Below the pieces are notes generated by a model. That model was not told where the DNA came from. It ran no database searches and worked only from the letters and a program-made list of their open reading frames with translations. Both the position numbers and the translations under genes were made by a program. Below are positions 33,807 through 42,234 of a stretch of 64,000 bases of DNA, in pieces. This DNA is from Paraburkholderia sp. SG-MS1 (lineage in GTDB: Bacteria > Pseudomonadota > Gammaproteobacteria > Burkholderiales > Burkholderiaceae), in NCBI RefSeq assembly GCF_012275575.1, contig NZ_NPIH01000279.1:1-64000 (forward strand), read 5' to 3'. Each line of letters starts with the position of its first letter. Position 1 is the first letter of the stretch.

Positions 33807-33849
33807 GCGCGCCGCCGCGCACACCAATCGATAAGACAAGGAGAGCTTC

Positions 33850-34431
33850 GTGAAGGACGCAATCTATCTGGTGCTGGACATGGAAAACGATCTCGTCCAT
33901 GCCGACGGCCCCAACGGTAAGGCTGCCTATGGCGAGCAGGTGAGGGCGCGCGACGTGCTCGCCAACACGCGCCGCGCGATCGACAAGGCGCGTGCCGCGG
34001 GCGTCGCGATCGGCTTCGTGCGCGTCGGGTTTTCGCCGGACTATCGCGAATGCCCGCCCAACTCGCCGATTTTCTCCGGGGCTCGCAAGAACGGCATCTT
34101 CAGGCTGGGCACCTGGGGTACCGAAGTACATTCCGATCTTGGCCAGCAGGAGGGTGACTTCGACATCGTCAAGCATCGCGTGAGTCCGTTCTACGCGACG
34201 AACCTCGAAGCGATTCTGCGCGCGCGCGGTGTGCGGCGCATTTACTGCTCGGGCATCTCGACCAATGCCGTCGTCCAGGCCACCGTGCGCGAGGGCCACG
34301 ATCGCGACTACGACATGGTCGTGCTGGAGGACGGCTGCTGTGGGTTGTCGACGCAGGAACATGAAAACGCGATCGAAGGATTGAAGCGCTTCTGCAAGAT
34401 CACCACATCCGTCGACGTCGTTTTCGAGTGA
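33850..34431 (+). CDS. Isochorismatase-fold (cysteine hydrolase-like) protein without the nucleophilic Cys
   Basis: A 193-residue alpha/beta protein of the isochorismatase-like superfamily. Asp10 (LVLDMENDLV) and Lys108 (IVKHRVSPF) of the usual triad are present. The nucleophile position reads GISTNAVVQAT: Val141 stands where amidohydrolases have Cys (G-V-A-T-N-V-C-V). True isochorismatases also lack this Cys (Gly there), so it may hydrolyse a vinyl ether or have another role. GTG start at 33850 with AAGGAG upstream. It lies between the CoA-transferases and the lyase in the operon. Confidence 0.85.
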   Translation: MKDAIYLVLDMENDLVHADGPNGKAAYGEQVRARDVLANTRRAIDKARAAGVAIGFVRVGFSPDYRECPPNSPIFSGARKNGIFRLGTWGTEVHSDLGQQEGDFDIVKHRVSPFYATNLEAILRARGVRRIYCSGISTNAVVQATVREGHDRDYDMVVLEDGCCGLSTQEHENAIEGLKRFCKITTSVDVVFE

Positions 34432-34438
34432 GGCAAAT

Positions 34439-35251
34439 ATGGCTCAGGTAGCACGCAGTCTCCTGTTCGTGCCTGGCAATCGCCGGGAGCGATTCGACAA
34501 GGCCGGGGCCAGCGGCGCGCACGAGGTGATTGTGGATCTGGAAGATGCGGTGGCGCCCGCTGAAAAGACCACGGCTCGCGATGCGGTCGCGGCCTGGCTC
34601 GATGAACGTCGCCGGGCACTCGTGCGGATCAACGCCGCGCAAACCGAATGGTTCGAGGATGATTTACGGTTGATCCAGTCCTTGCCGTCCGCCGGCGTGA
34701 TGCTTGCAAAGGCCGACCGGGAGTCTCTCGCGCGCACCATGTCGACGCTGCCGGGACGTAGAATCGTCGCGTTGCTGGAGACGGTGCAGGGCTACGTCGA
34801 TTTGCGTTCGATGGCGGCCATGCCGGGCCTCGAGCGCATCGCGTTCGGCGGCGTGGACTTCGCAGCGGAGAGCGGTATCTGGGACGAGAGCGAAGCGCTG
34901 ACGCCCGTCCGCATCCAGATCGTGCTGGAATCGTGCCATGCGGGCCTGGCGGCGCCGGTGGACGGCGTCAGTGTCAATTTCGCCGACCAGGACCGGATGC
35001 GCCTGGACGCGCTGGCGTCGCGCAAATTGGGCTTCGGCGGTAAGCTTTGTATTCATCCGGCCCAGGTCGGCGTGGTCAATGCGGCCTTCGCGCCATCGCC
35101 GGAGGAAAGGCGATGGGCCGAACGCGTCGTCGCTGCATTCACCGCCAGCGAGGGCGGGGCCACTTCAGTTGACGGGAAAATGATCGATAAACCGGTGGTC
35201 GATCGCGCGCGGCGCGTGATCGCCGAATTCACGGGCGCCAGTTTGGCTTAA
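34439..35251 (+). CDS. CitE-like (HpcH/HpaI) acyl-CoA lyase
   Basis: A 270-residue TIM-barrel lyase of the citrate lyase beta/malyl-CoA lyase family: RSLLFVPGNRRERFDKA, EVIVDLEDAVAPAEKTTARD with the metal-binding acidic pair, and GFGGKLCIHPAQVGVVN near the end. Family members split malyl-CoA, beta-methylmalyl-CoA or citramalyl-CoA into two smaller acids, or act as malyl-CoA thioesterase. In this operon it would be the carbon-carbon cleaving step after CoA activation and hydration. It starts 7 bases after the previous stop. Confidence 0.9.
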   Translation: MAQVARSLLFVPGNRRERFDKAGASGAHEVIVDLEDAVAPAEKTTARDAVAAWLDERRRALVRINAAQTEWFEDDLRLIQSLPSAGVMLAKADRESLARTMSTLPGRRIVALLETVQGYVDLRSMAAMPGLERIAFGGVDFAAESGIWDESEALTPVRIQIVLESCHAGLAAPVDGVSVNFADQDRMRLDALASRKLGFGGKLCIHPAQVGVVNAAFAPSPEERRWAERVVAAFTASEGGATSVDGKMIDKPVVDRARRVIAEFTGASLA

Positions 35252-35362
35252 AATCAGGCCGGTGGCTGAATTGCCGGAAGCGGCGCGTGAGCGGCGCCGC
35301 GTCACGGAACGGTCGGACCATATTGCTATCAACAGAAATCATACCGGCCCGAGTTACATTTG

Positions 35363-35992
35363 ATGGAATACCGAACCAAAGAAGATCAGGTTGCAGACTT
35401 CCTGCGCGAGCGCATCATTTCGGGCGTGATCGCTCGTGGCTCGCGGTTGAAGCAGGCCGAGATCGCCGAGCAACTCAATCTGAGCATCACGCCGGTGCGT
35501 GAAGCGCTGAAACTGCTCGAGGCCGAAGGCTATATCAGTACCGATTCGTATCGCGGTGCGCGGGTCGTGCCGTTCGATGCGTCGGCATCTTCGGAAATCC
35601 TCACGCTACGGTTATTGTTGGAAACGCAACTCGTACGAGGCGCGGTCGAAAAAAGCACCGCGCAGGATATCGCCGAACTCCGTCAGCTTGCCGATGAATT
35701 CTCCAAAGCGTTCGAATCGGGTGACCGGGCCACCGCACGAGGCGTGAATTACCGTTTCCATCGGCGCATGTATGACATTGCAGGCATGCCGCAGACTTTG
35801 CATTTCACGCAGATCCTGTGGGCACGCTACCCGTTCGATATCATCAATGCCGCCGAGAACCGCGGCGAGGATGCGGCCAGGGAGCATGACGAGATTCTGC
35901 AGGCGCTCGCGTCAGGAGACGTCACCGCTACGATGCTGGCGATGCGCAAGCACATCGAGTCGGGCTGGACGGTCTTGAAGTCAGCCAGATAG
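35363..35992 (+). CDS. GntR-family (FCD) transcriptional regulator of the CoA-pathway locus
   Basis: A 209-residue FCD-type regulator: HTH in RLKQAEIAEQLNLSITPVRE (about residues 26-45), then a helical effector domain with the metal-ligand-type His residues (NYRFHRRMYDIA and REHDEIL). It is 111 bases downstream of the lyase gene on the same strand and is the only regulator within the locus, so it is the best candidate to bind the AGAATGCATTCT palindromes at 21.8 kb. The ATG at 35363 is used; TTG at 35360 adds one residue. Confidence 0.88.
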   Translation: MEYRTKEDQVADFLRERIISGVIARGSRLKQAEIAEQLNLSITPVREALKLLEAEGYISTDSYRGARVVPFDASASSEILTLRLLLETQLVRGAVEKSTAQDIAELRQLADEFSKAFESGDRATARGVNYRFHRRMYDIAGMPQTLHFTQILWARYPFDIINAAENRGEDAAREHDEILQALASGDVTATMLAMRKHIESGWTVLKSAR

Positions 35993-36085
35993 CCGGTTGC
36001 AGAATTCATCCGGTGCGGCGGCCATGGCTATGGATGGAGCCAGGATAACTGGCCTCACGATGAATTCTGAACAGGAGGGTGCGCA

Positions 36086-36490
36086 ATGAACCAGGACGAG
36101 GTCCGGTCTTTGCAAATTGAGTCTGAGTTTTGCCTCGATCAAGGGTTCGAACTTATCAGCTACGGCGATGGCAAAGTCGTTATCGCCTGTGAGGTGCTGC
36201 CCCGCCATTCGAACACGCGCGGCAATGCGCACGGCGGCGTCCTCGCCGCTTTGCTGGATACTGCGATGGGCCTCGCGGTGAGACATGAAGGGTCCGTTGA
36301 AAATCTCGGAACGGCCAGTTTGACCGTCAATTACATCAGGCCTGCGCGCGGGCGCATTGCCGCGCATGCCAGTCTCCAACGTTGCGGACGGACGCTGGCT
36401 TTCTGCGAAGCGCACGCTCGTACCTCGAGCGACGAAATCGTTGCCACGGCGAGCGCGGTCTTCTCGATTGCTCGCGATGGGCGTAAGTAA
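36086..36490 (+). CDS. PaaI-family hotdog thioesterase
   Basis: A 134-residue single-hotdog acyl-CoA thioesterase with the family motif HGGVLAALLDTAMGLAV (residues 50-66) and a strand ASLTVNYIRPARG. Such enzymes hydrolyse stalled or toxic acyl-CoAs. AGGAGGG precedes the ATG. It follows the GntR gene by 93 bases and could serve as a CoA-salvage enzyme for the upstream pathway, though it may also be an independent unit. Confidence 0.85.
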   Translation: MNQDEVRSLQIESEFCLDQGFELISYGDGKVVIACEVLPRHSNTRGNAHGGVLAALLDTAMGLAVRHEGSVENLGTASLTVNYIRPARGRIAAHASLQRCGRTLAFCEAHARTSSDEIVATASAVFSIARDGRK

Positions 36491-36674
36491 GTCTTCGTGG
36501 AGACGGGCCACAGCAGGGTGAGGCGTTGTCCCATGGACAACGGACGCGCGAACTGAACGAGTCAGAGGAACTTTTTGCGGTGGATCACGGGCGTTGGATC
36601 GTTTTAGGGGCGATCCTCCAATATGCCAGGCGTCGAACCTGTAAAGATTGGTCTCGCCGCGCCGTTACTCACTG

Positions 36675-36890
36675 ATGATTGACCAACACGACCGCTTCCC
36701 CGACGAAGCTTTCCCACCCGAACTGGAAGCCTTCGCTTTTTGCGCGATGGTCGACGCGATCCGCAAAGCCCAAGGGCGCGAAGACCCAGCGGCATTTGAG
36801 GCAGGGTCGCTGGAAAGAGCGCGGGCGGAGATCGATCTGATTCGCGACACGCTGCGGATGATCGGCATCGATCCCGACGACGATGCCTGA
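36675..36890 (+). CDS. Small hypothetical protein
   Basis: A 71-residue acidic, helix-rich protein (MIDQHDRFPDEAFPPELEAF at the start, ending GIDPDDDA). No domain recognised; composition and periodicity look coding. The ATG at 36675 is preferred to an upstream non-ATG start at 36648. It is convergent with the LysR gene ending 6 bases away. Confidence 0.55.
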   Translation: MIDQHDRFPDEAFPPELEAFAFCAMVDAIRKAQGREDPAAFEAGSLERARAEIDLIRDTLRMIGIDPDDDA

Positions 36891-36896
36891 AAACAC

Positions 36897-37826
36897 CTAT
36901 TTGCGCCCGCACTCGACAATTGCGTCCATCAACATGCGTGCCCCGGGCGAGAGTGGCGCATCCCGTCGCGTGACCAGTTCGTAAGGCTCGCTTTTCGACG
37001 ACAGTTGCAGCGGCAGCGTGCACGCGACCCCATGCTCGGTACAGAAACGCGCGACATCGATCGACACCAGCGCGACGAGCGACACGTTCTTCTGCAAGAG
37101 TGACAAGGTGGCGAACGCGGAAGTCGTCTCCAGCAGATGCGTGGGAAAGCGCAGCCCCGCGTCCTGGAATTCGCGTTCGAGCAGCAACCGCATCGGCATA
37201 TTCGCGCGATAGACGACCCAGCGGTAATCGGCAAGATTCTTCAGCGACACCCGGCGCCGGCGCGCGAGCGGATGCGCCGTATTGGAGATGACCGCGAGCG
37301 TCTCGTCCTGGACGAACACGCTGTCGTACAGATAAGGCGTCTGACTCACGCTGGTGCGGCAAATGGCCAGATCCAGCCGGCCCGCATCGATCTGGCCGAG
37401 CAACGTGGCGCTCGTATCCTCGACGATCTCGACCGACATCTCCGGTTGTTCCGCGCTCACCGACGCGAGCGCATCGGTCAGAAGCGGCACCGCGCCCATG
37501 ATGACGCCCACCGATACGCGCCCTCCATAACCCCGCATGATGCCGACAATCTCTTCGCGCAAGTGCGCGAGGTCGGTATGGATCAGCCGCGCGTAGCGGA
37601 TCACGCAATGCCCGACCGGGTTGGGTGCGAGTCCACGATTGGTGCGCACGAAGAGCGGCGTGCCAAAGGTCGTCTCGATCTCGTGCAGGGCCTTGCTCGC
37701 GCCGGGTTGCGTCAATGCAAGCTGCTTTGCCGCGCCGAGCAGCGAGCTGTGCTCGCCGAGCGCGATCAGCAGACGCAGCTGTTTGACGTGCAGGCGCGAC
37801 ATGATCGAATTGAGCGTGGGGGTCAT
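36897..37826 (-). CDS. LysR-family transcriptional regulator
   Basis: A 309-residue LysR protein, HTH in GAAKQLALTQPGASKALHEI (about residues 31-50), with an effector domain opening at GRVSVGVIMGAVPLLTDAL. Alternative start at 37802 (MSRLHVKQLRLL). It diverges from the iron-alcohol-dehydrogenase gene; the intervening region holds the palindrome ATAGCGCTAT in a T-N11-A context, the usual LysR recognition format. It probably regulates that dehydrogenase. Confidence 0.88.
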   Translation of the reverse strand: MTPTLNSIMSRLHVKQLRLLIALGEHSSLLGAAKQLALTQPGASKALHEIETTFGTPLFVRTNRGLAPNPVGHCVIRYARLIHTDLAHLREEIVGIMRGYGGRVSVGVIMGAVPLLTDALASVSAEQPEMSVEIVEDTSATLLGQIDAGRLDLAICRTSVSQTPYLYDSVFVQDETLAVISNTAHPLARRRRVSLKNLADYRWVVYRANMPMRLLLEREFQDAGLRFPTHLLETTSAFATLSLLQKNVSLVALVSIDVARFCTEHGVACTLPLQLSSKSEPYELVTRRDAPLSPGARMLMDAIVECGRK

Positions 37827-37843
37827 CAGGCTTGACGAAAAGT

Positions 37844-37856
37844 TATAGCGCTATCA
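37844..37856. promoter_or_regulatory. Candidate LysR box
   Basis: TATAGCGCTATCA contains the perfect palindrome ATAGCGCTAT at 37845-37854 between the divergent LysR and dehydrogenase genes, 19 bases from the LysR start. Two direct copies of GTCAATAT follow at 37863 and 37886. Confidence 0.5.
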
Positions 37857-37976
37857 AATGTTGTCAATATCGCGGCACGGGGACCGTCAATATACTAGAC
37901 AAGGAACATGATTCACTCGCGCCGGCCGCTTTACCGGCCGGTAGCATCGCCCCCCTATAACTTTCTGTCAATCAAC

Positions 37977-39116
37977 ATGTCCCTGATCAACTACATCACG
38001 CAGATCCAGTTCGACTACGGTGCGATCCGTCTCATAGCCGCTGAATGTGAGCGCGTAGGCATCCGGCGGCCCTTGATCGTGACGGACGCGGGCATTCGCG
38101 CCGCCGGTATTCTGGACACCGTGCTCGCGGAGCTGTCCAGCGCGACACCCGTAAGCGTGTTCGACCGCACGCCGCCGAACCCGAACGAAGCGGCCGTGCG
38201 CGCCGCCGTCGCCCTGTATCGCACGCGCGAATGCGATGGCGTGATCGCGGTGGGCGGCGGCTCGTCGATCGATCTGGCGAAGGGCGTCGCCGTGTGCGCC
38301 ACGCACAGCGGCCCGCTGCAGAGCTTCGCGCTCGTGGAAGGGGGCGCGGCGCGCATCACGTCGGCGACCGCGCCCGTCATCGCGATCCCTACCACGGCGG
38401 GAACCGGCAGCGAGGTCGGTCGCGGCGCGATCCTGATACTCGACGACGGCCGCAAGGTGGGCGTGCTGTCGCCTTATGTCGTGCCCAAGGTGGCGATTTG
38501 CGATCCGGAGTTGACGCTCGGCCTTCCGCCCAAACTCACGGCGGCCACCGGCATGGACGCGATTGCGCATTGCCTGGAAACCTTCATGGCGCCAGCGTTC
38601 AATCCACCCGCCGACGGCATCGCGCTCGACGGACTCTGGCGCGCATGGCGGCATATCGAACGCGCCACCCGCGATCCGTCCGACCGCACGGCGCGCCTGA
38701 ACATGATGAGCGCGTCGATGCAGGGAGCGCTCGCGTTCCAGAAGGGGCTCGGTTGCGTGCACAGCCTCAGTCATTCGCTCGGCGGCATCGATCCGCGCCT
38801 TCACCACGGGACGCTCAACGCGGTTTTCCTGCCGGCGGTGATTGCCTTCAATCGCGATGCGCCGTCAATGCGGGAAGAACGCAAAATCGAGCGCCTCGCA
38901 CAAGCGATGGGGCTGACCTCGGGCGACGAAGTCGGGCCCGCGGTCCGCACGATGACCGCGACGCTTGGCCTGCCGCGCGGTCTTGCCGAACTCGGCGTGA
39001 CGCGCGAGCTGTTTCCACGCATCGTCGCGGGCGCGCTCAAGGACCATAGCCATAAAACCAATCCGGTCGAGGCGTCGAGCGACGACTATCTCGCGATGCT
39101 CGAAGCGTCGATGTAA
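37977..39116 (+). CDS. Iron-containing alcohol dehydrogenase (maleylacetate reductase-like)
   Basis: A 379-residue group III alcohol dehydrogenase: NAD(P) motif GGGSSID at 93-99, AIPTTAGTGSEVGRGAIL, and the metal site formed by TGMDAIAHCLETF, GCVHSLSHSLGG and HHGTLN. The family reduces aldehydes or keto acids such as maleylacetate, succinic semialdehyde or lactaldehyde. The frame is open from 37908, but ATG 37977 begins the conserved MSLINYITQIQFDYGA. A single gene under a divergent LysR regulator; no ring-cleavage genes are adjacent, so maleylacetate is not assured. Confidence 0.87.
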   Translation: MSLINYITQIQFDYGAIRLIAAECERVGIRRPLIVTDAGIRAAGILDTVLAELSSATPVSVFDRTPPNPNEAAVRAAVALYRTRECDGVIAVGGGSSIDLAKGVAVCATHSGPLQSFALVEGGAARITSATAPVIAIPTTAGTGSEVGRGAILILDDGRKVGVLSPYVVPKVAICDPELTLGLPPKLTAATGMDAIAHCLETFMAPAFNPPADGIALDGLWRAWRHIERATRDPSDRTARLNMMSASMQGALAFQKGLGCVHSLSHSLGGIDPRLHHGTLNAVFLPAVIAFNRDAPSMREERKIERLAQAMGLTSGDEVGPAVRTMTATLGLPRGLAELGVTRELFPRIVAGALKDHSHKTNPVEASSDDYLAMLEASM

Positions 39117-39803
39117 GGCGGTTCACGGCAGAACATCACCCCGTCCGCGTGTGCGAACGGCTCACTGGCAATCGCGGTGAGCCCGGGGACACGCCCGGCG
39201 ACATAAAAACCATGCAGACGGCAAAGAAGTGAAGCCCGCGTGTGCGGCGCATCCAGCGCGTCGCCATGTTCCTGTTGGCGCTCGCACGCTGTATCAACTG
39301 CGGTGTGCGTGCCCAGATCAAGAAGACTTACGCTGCCAGATTTACTGCCTTGCAGGGACGGCAGGTACTTGGGCGTTGCGTCCGATAGGGAAAGGTTGCC
39401 ATTGATCACCGGCCGTACCGCCACGTCCACCACGCACGTATTCTTCGAAAGATTGGGGAAAATCCACAGCTGTCGGCCACGCGGCCGTTGACCCGCAGAC
39501 AGCCCAGTCGTGGTGCGTCAGAGCCAAAATCGGGCCGCACTGCGCCAACGCCGATCCGACCGACGTCCCGGGCATGACGCATGCGGAGTCCCAGACGCAG
39601 GTGTTTCCCGTTGCGTTCCTGCGCGCACATCACGCCAGAGCAGTTGCTCTGAGATCAGGGTCGGCGGCATTCCGCACACGCGTTCGTCATCGCCCATACA
39701 TTCGATTTTCCATCCAAGGCGTCCTCTGTCCGAGTGTCTTCTGCCGCTCACGACGGGAAGAACTGCGGCGGTGGAACCCACAATCGTTTTCTGGAGAAAT
39801 GCG
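39117..39803. other. Long stretch without a recognised gene
   Basis: 687 bases between the iron-alcohol-dehydrogenase and Mn-catalase genes. On the minus strand, protein-like pieces occur in different frames (for example PQSFEEYVRGGRGGTAGDQW at about 39400-39450 and TPKYLPSLQGSKSGSVSLLD at about 39300-39370), hinting at a decayed gene, but no family was recognised. It should also contain the catalase promoter. Confidence 0.4.
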
Positions 39804-40688
39804 ATGTTTGTGCACAATAAACGGCTTCAGTACACGGTGCGCGTAGCGGCGCCCAATCCCGGTCTTGCCAATCTGCTGCTTGAGCAGTTCGGTGGCCCGC
39901 AGGGAGAACTGGCGGCTGCGTGTAGGTATTTCACACAGGCGGTAAGCGAAGACGACCCCGGCCGGCGCGACATGCTGTTCGACATCGCGACCGAAGAACT
40001 CAGTCACCTGGAAATCATCGGTTCGATCGTCGCGATGCTCAACAAGGGCGCCAAAGGCCAGCTTGCAGAAGGCGTCGAGGAGGAAGCCGCGCTTTATCGT
40101 TCGCTGACCGGCGGCGGCAATGACTCGCACACCACGGCGCTCCTGTACGGCGGTGGCCCCGCGCTGACCAACTCCGCGGGCGTGCCTTGGACCGCCGCTT
40201 ACATCGACACGATCGGAGAGCCGACCGCGGACTTGCGATCGAACATCGCCGCGGAAGCGCGCGCGAAGATCGTCTACGAGCGCCTGCTCAATGTGACCGA
40301 TGACCCGGGCATCAAGGAGGCCCTCGGTTTTCTGATGACCCGTGAAATTGCCCATCAGAAATCATTTGAAAAAGCCTTGCATTCGATCCAGCCGAATTTC
40401 CCCCAAGGCAAATTGCCGGGTGTTCCCGAATTTACCAACGTCTACTACAACATGTCCGATGACGAGGACGCGCCGCGTGGTCCGTGGAATGATGGACCGG
40501 GATGGGAATTCGTCGACAAGCCGCAACCGGCAGTCGACGGCGGCGACGGCCTCGCGAGCGTTCAGGTTTCGGAAAAAGAACTCGAGGTGTTGGGCGCGAT
40601 GGCGTCGCGCACGGCTTCCGCGACCGAAACCGACCCGGTCACCGGCGCAGACCTGGGCGCTGGACAGGATGCAACAGTAGCGAAATAA
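39804..40688 (+). CDS. Manganese catalase
   Basis: A 294-residue di-manganese (non-heme) catalase that dismutates hydrogen peroxide in the cytoplasm. All five metal ligands are recognisable: Glu35 (GPQGELAAACRYF), Glu65 and His68 (ATEELSHLEII), Glu151 (AEARAKIVYERL) and His184 (TREIAHQKSFEKAL). The C-terminal tail (about 215-294) is polar and acidic, as usual. CTGGAGAAATGCG precedes the ATG at 39804. Followed by a strong hairpin and then the phasin gene. Confidence 0.95.
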   Translation: MFVHNKRLQYTVRVAAPNPGLANLLLEQFGGPQGELAAACRYFTQAVSEDDPGRRDMLFDIATEELSHLEIIGSIVAMLNKGAKGQLAEGVEEEAALYRSLTGGGNDSHTTALLYGGGPALTNSAGVPWTAAYIDTIGEPTADLRSNIAAEARAKIVYERLLNVTDDPGIKEALGFLMTREIAHQKSFEKALHSIQPNFPQGKLPGVPEFTNVYYNMSDDEDAPRGPWNDGPGWEFVDKPQPAVDGGDGLASVQVSEKELEVLGAMASRTASATETDPVTGADLGAGQDATVAK

Positions 40689-40706
40689 AAGCACTGAGAG
40701 CGTAGT

Positions 40707-40740
40707 CACCGTCGCCGGGAGAGCCATGCCGGCAACGGTG
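40707..40740 (+). terminator. Strong hairpin between Mn catalase and phasin
   Basis: CACCGT (40707-40712) and GCCGG (40714-40718) pair with CCGGC (40729-40733) and ACGGTG (40735-40740), each side with one mismatch or bulge. It starts 19 bases after the catalase stop. No T-run follows, so it may be a terminator, attenuator or mRNA-stabilising stem. Confidence 0.5.
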
Positions 40741-40840
40741 CATGATGTCGAATTCATCCGCACAGCACGAATGGCGCGACAGGGTCGCCCAGACGGCGCC
40801 GTTTACGGCGCTGTGCACGCCCAACTATAGCGGAGCCTCT

Positions 40841-41353
40841 ATGTACCTTGATACTGCCGATCAGCTTTCCTCGCGTCGACGTGACGCTGCCGTCAACGCG
40901 GCCTTCGATTGCAACGCCGAAGTTTTCGACGGGATCACCAAAGTTGTTGAGCTCAACATACAGACGGTAAAAACATCATTATCCGAGCAGCAGGCGATGG
41001 CCGACGCTGCACTTTCTGCACAATCGCTCAGTGCAGTGATCGATCTCCAGTCGCGGCAATTCCCGGCTGCCGTTAAAAAGACGTTTGCTTATTGGCGGCA
41101 CGTGGAAGATATCGCTGTGCAGACCGGAATCGGGCTATTCACAGCGATGCAGACACACGTTGGCAGCGTTCTCACGACGTTCGCCGACATGGCCGACGTT
41201 GCGCCCGGCACGGCGGCCACTCAGGAGGGGCTCGGCAAGTGGAGCGTGTTCGTGACAGGGCAACCGGCGGTCGACCCCGCGCAGCCGGGGGGCATCGTAG
41301 ATAGCTCGGGCAACGCCGTTTCTTCGGCCGAGGTGCGCGGCGACCTGCACTAG
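40841..41353 (+). CDS. Phasin-family protein
   Basis: A 170-residue amphipathic helical protein matching the polyhydroxyalkanoate-granule phasin pattern (NAEVFDGITKVVELNIQTVK, then SLSEQQAMADAALSAQSLSA and LQSRQFPAAVKKTFAYWRHV). Phasins coat PHA granules. ATG 40841 is preceded by CGGAG at a good distance and begins the conserved part; a longer frame from 40742 gives an unconvincing extension. No PHA synthase is in the window. Confidence 0.82.
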   Translation: MYLDTADQLSSRRRDAAVNAAFDCNAEVFDGITKVVELNIQTVKTSLSEQQAMADAALSAQSLSAVIDLQSRQFPAAVKKTFAYWRHVEDIAVQTGIGLFTAMQTHVGSVLTTFADMADVAPGTAATQEGLGKWSVFVTGQPAVDPAQPGGIVDSSGNAVSSAEVRGDLH

Positions 41354-41514
41354 CATCGGATCAGCGCCCGCCGGCAGGCGGGCCTTGACCCGCCCCGCGC
41401 CACTCGCCCGCAGCGAAGCGGCCCGGCGCAGAGGCATGGGAACGATCGTTGCGCTTACCTGGTAGCGGTCCTCATGCCGATGCCCAACGCCAACGCCAAT
41501 AGCGAGAGAAACCC

Positions 41515-42038
41515 GTGAACTCCCAACCCAAAAACCGTCAATGCCCGGACGATCCGTCCGGCAGCCGCCCCGACCGCCTGCGAGACGCGGTGCCGGTTCG
41601 CGTGCTCGTTGTCGACGACTCCCGACCATCGGCAGACGCGCTCAGCGCTTATCTGCAGGCCGGCGGGATGAGCGTTCGGACCGTCTATCACGGTTCCGAC
41701 GCGTTGAAGAAGCCAAAGTGTGGATTCCCGACTGCATTGTTCTCGATGTTGCCATGCCCGGTTTATCCGGCATAGGCGTCGCGGCGGCGCTCAGGCGGAT
41801 CGAGGCGACGGCGAGAATACCTCTTCTGGCCTTTACTGCGTTCGATACCGCCGATCACATCCGTGAAATGAAGGAGGTCGGCTTTGACGCCGTTTGCCGC
41901 AAGCCAGCTGAGTTAAGCCGGCTCGAGAACATGATTTTCAGGCTGGTCGGCCGTGGAGCAGTCAATGGCTTTCCGGTGCCGGCGGCGGCGCGGCTTGTGC
42001 CGCGCGACCTGGGACTGGACACGCTCGATCGACATTAG
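41515..42038 (+). pseudogene. Receiver-domain response regulator, frameshifted
   Basis: The first frame gives VRVLVVDDSRPSADALSAYL up to SDAL near 41706; one base out, the second frame continues EEAKVWIPDCIVLDVAMPGL, then PLLAFTAFDTADHIREM and VCRKPAELSRLENM. Together they form a complete receiver: acidic pair, phospho-acceptor Asp and conserved Lys. A single missing base at about 41705 (TTGGAAGAA to TTGAAGAA) explains the break. If the sequence is right the gene is dead; a sequencing error would restore it. Confidence 0.75.
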
Positions 42039-42234
42039 CGTCTGGGTCCTCTGCCGGGTGGATGCATCCGCTTTGCAAATGCGTCCAGTAGAAGCGAACG
42101 CGTCTTCACGGCGAAGTGTCGATTGCGACTTTGCGCCTTGCTGCTTCGTCCGCCACCAGGCATATGCCTTGCTAAATATGGAATCGGCTCCGGCATTTCG
42201 TCCGGGAGCCAAACGGCATCCCCAGGAGACAAGC

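Noticed and set aside
32394..33839. 481-residue open frame on the minus strand
   Set aside because: Antisense to the CoA-transferase genes; no recognisable motif.
37921..37942. GC-rich inverted repeat GCCGG/CCGGC before the iron-alcohol dehydrogenase
   Set aside because: Short GC palindromes are frequent at this base composition and it lies inside the leader with no T-tract.
39086..39633. Possible gene on the minus strand downstream of the iron-alcohol dehydrogenase
   Set aside because: Protein-like pieces lie in three frames, no family was recognised and no start signal exists; left as unassigned.
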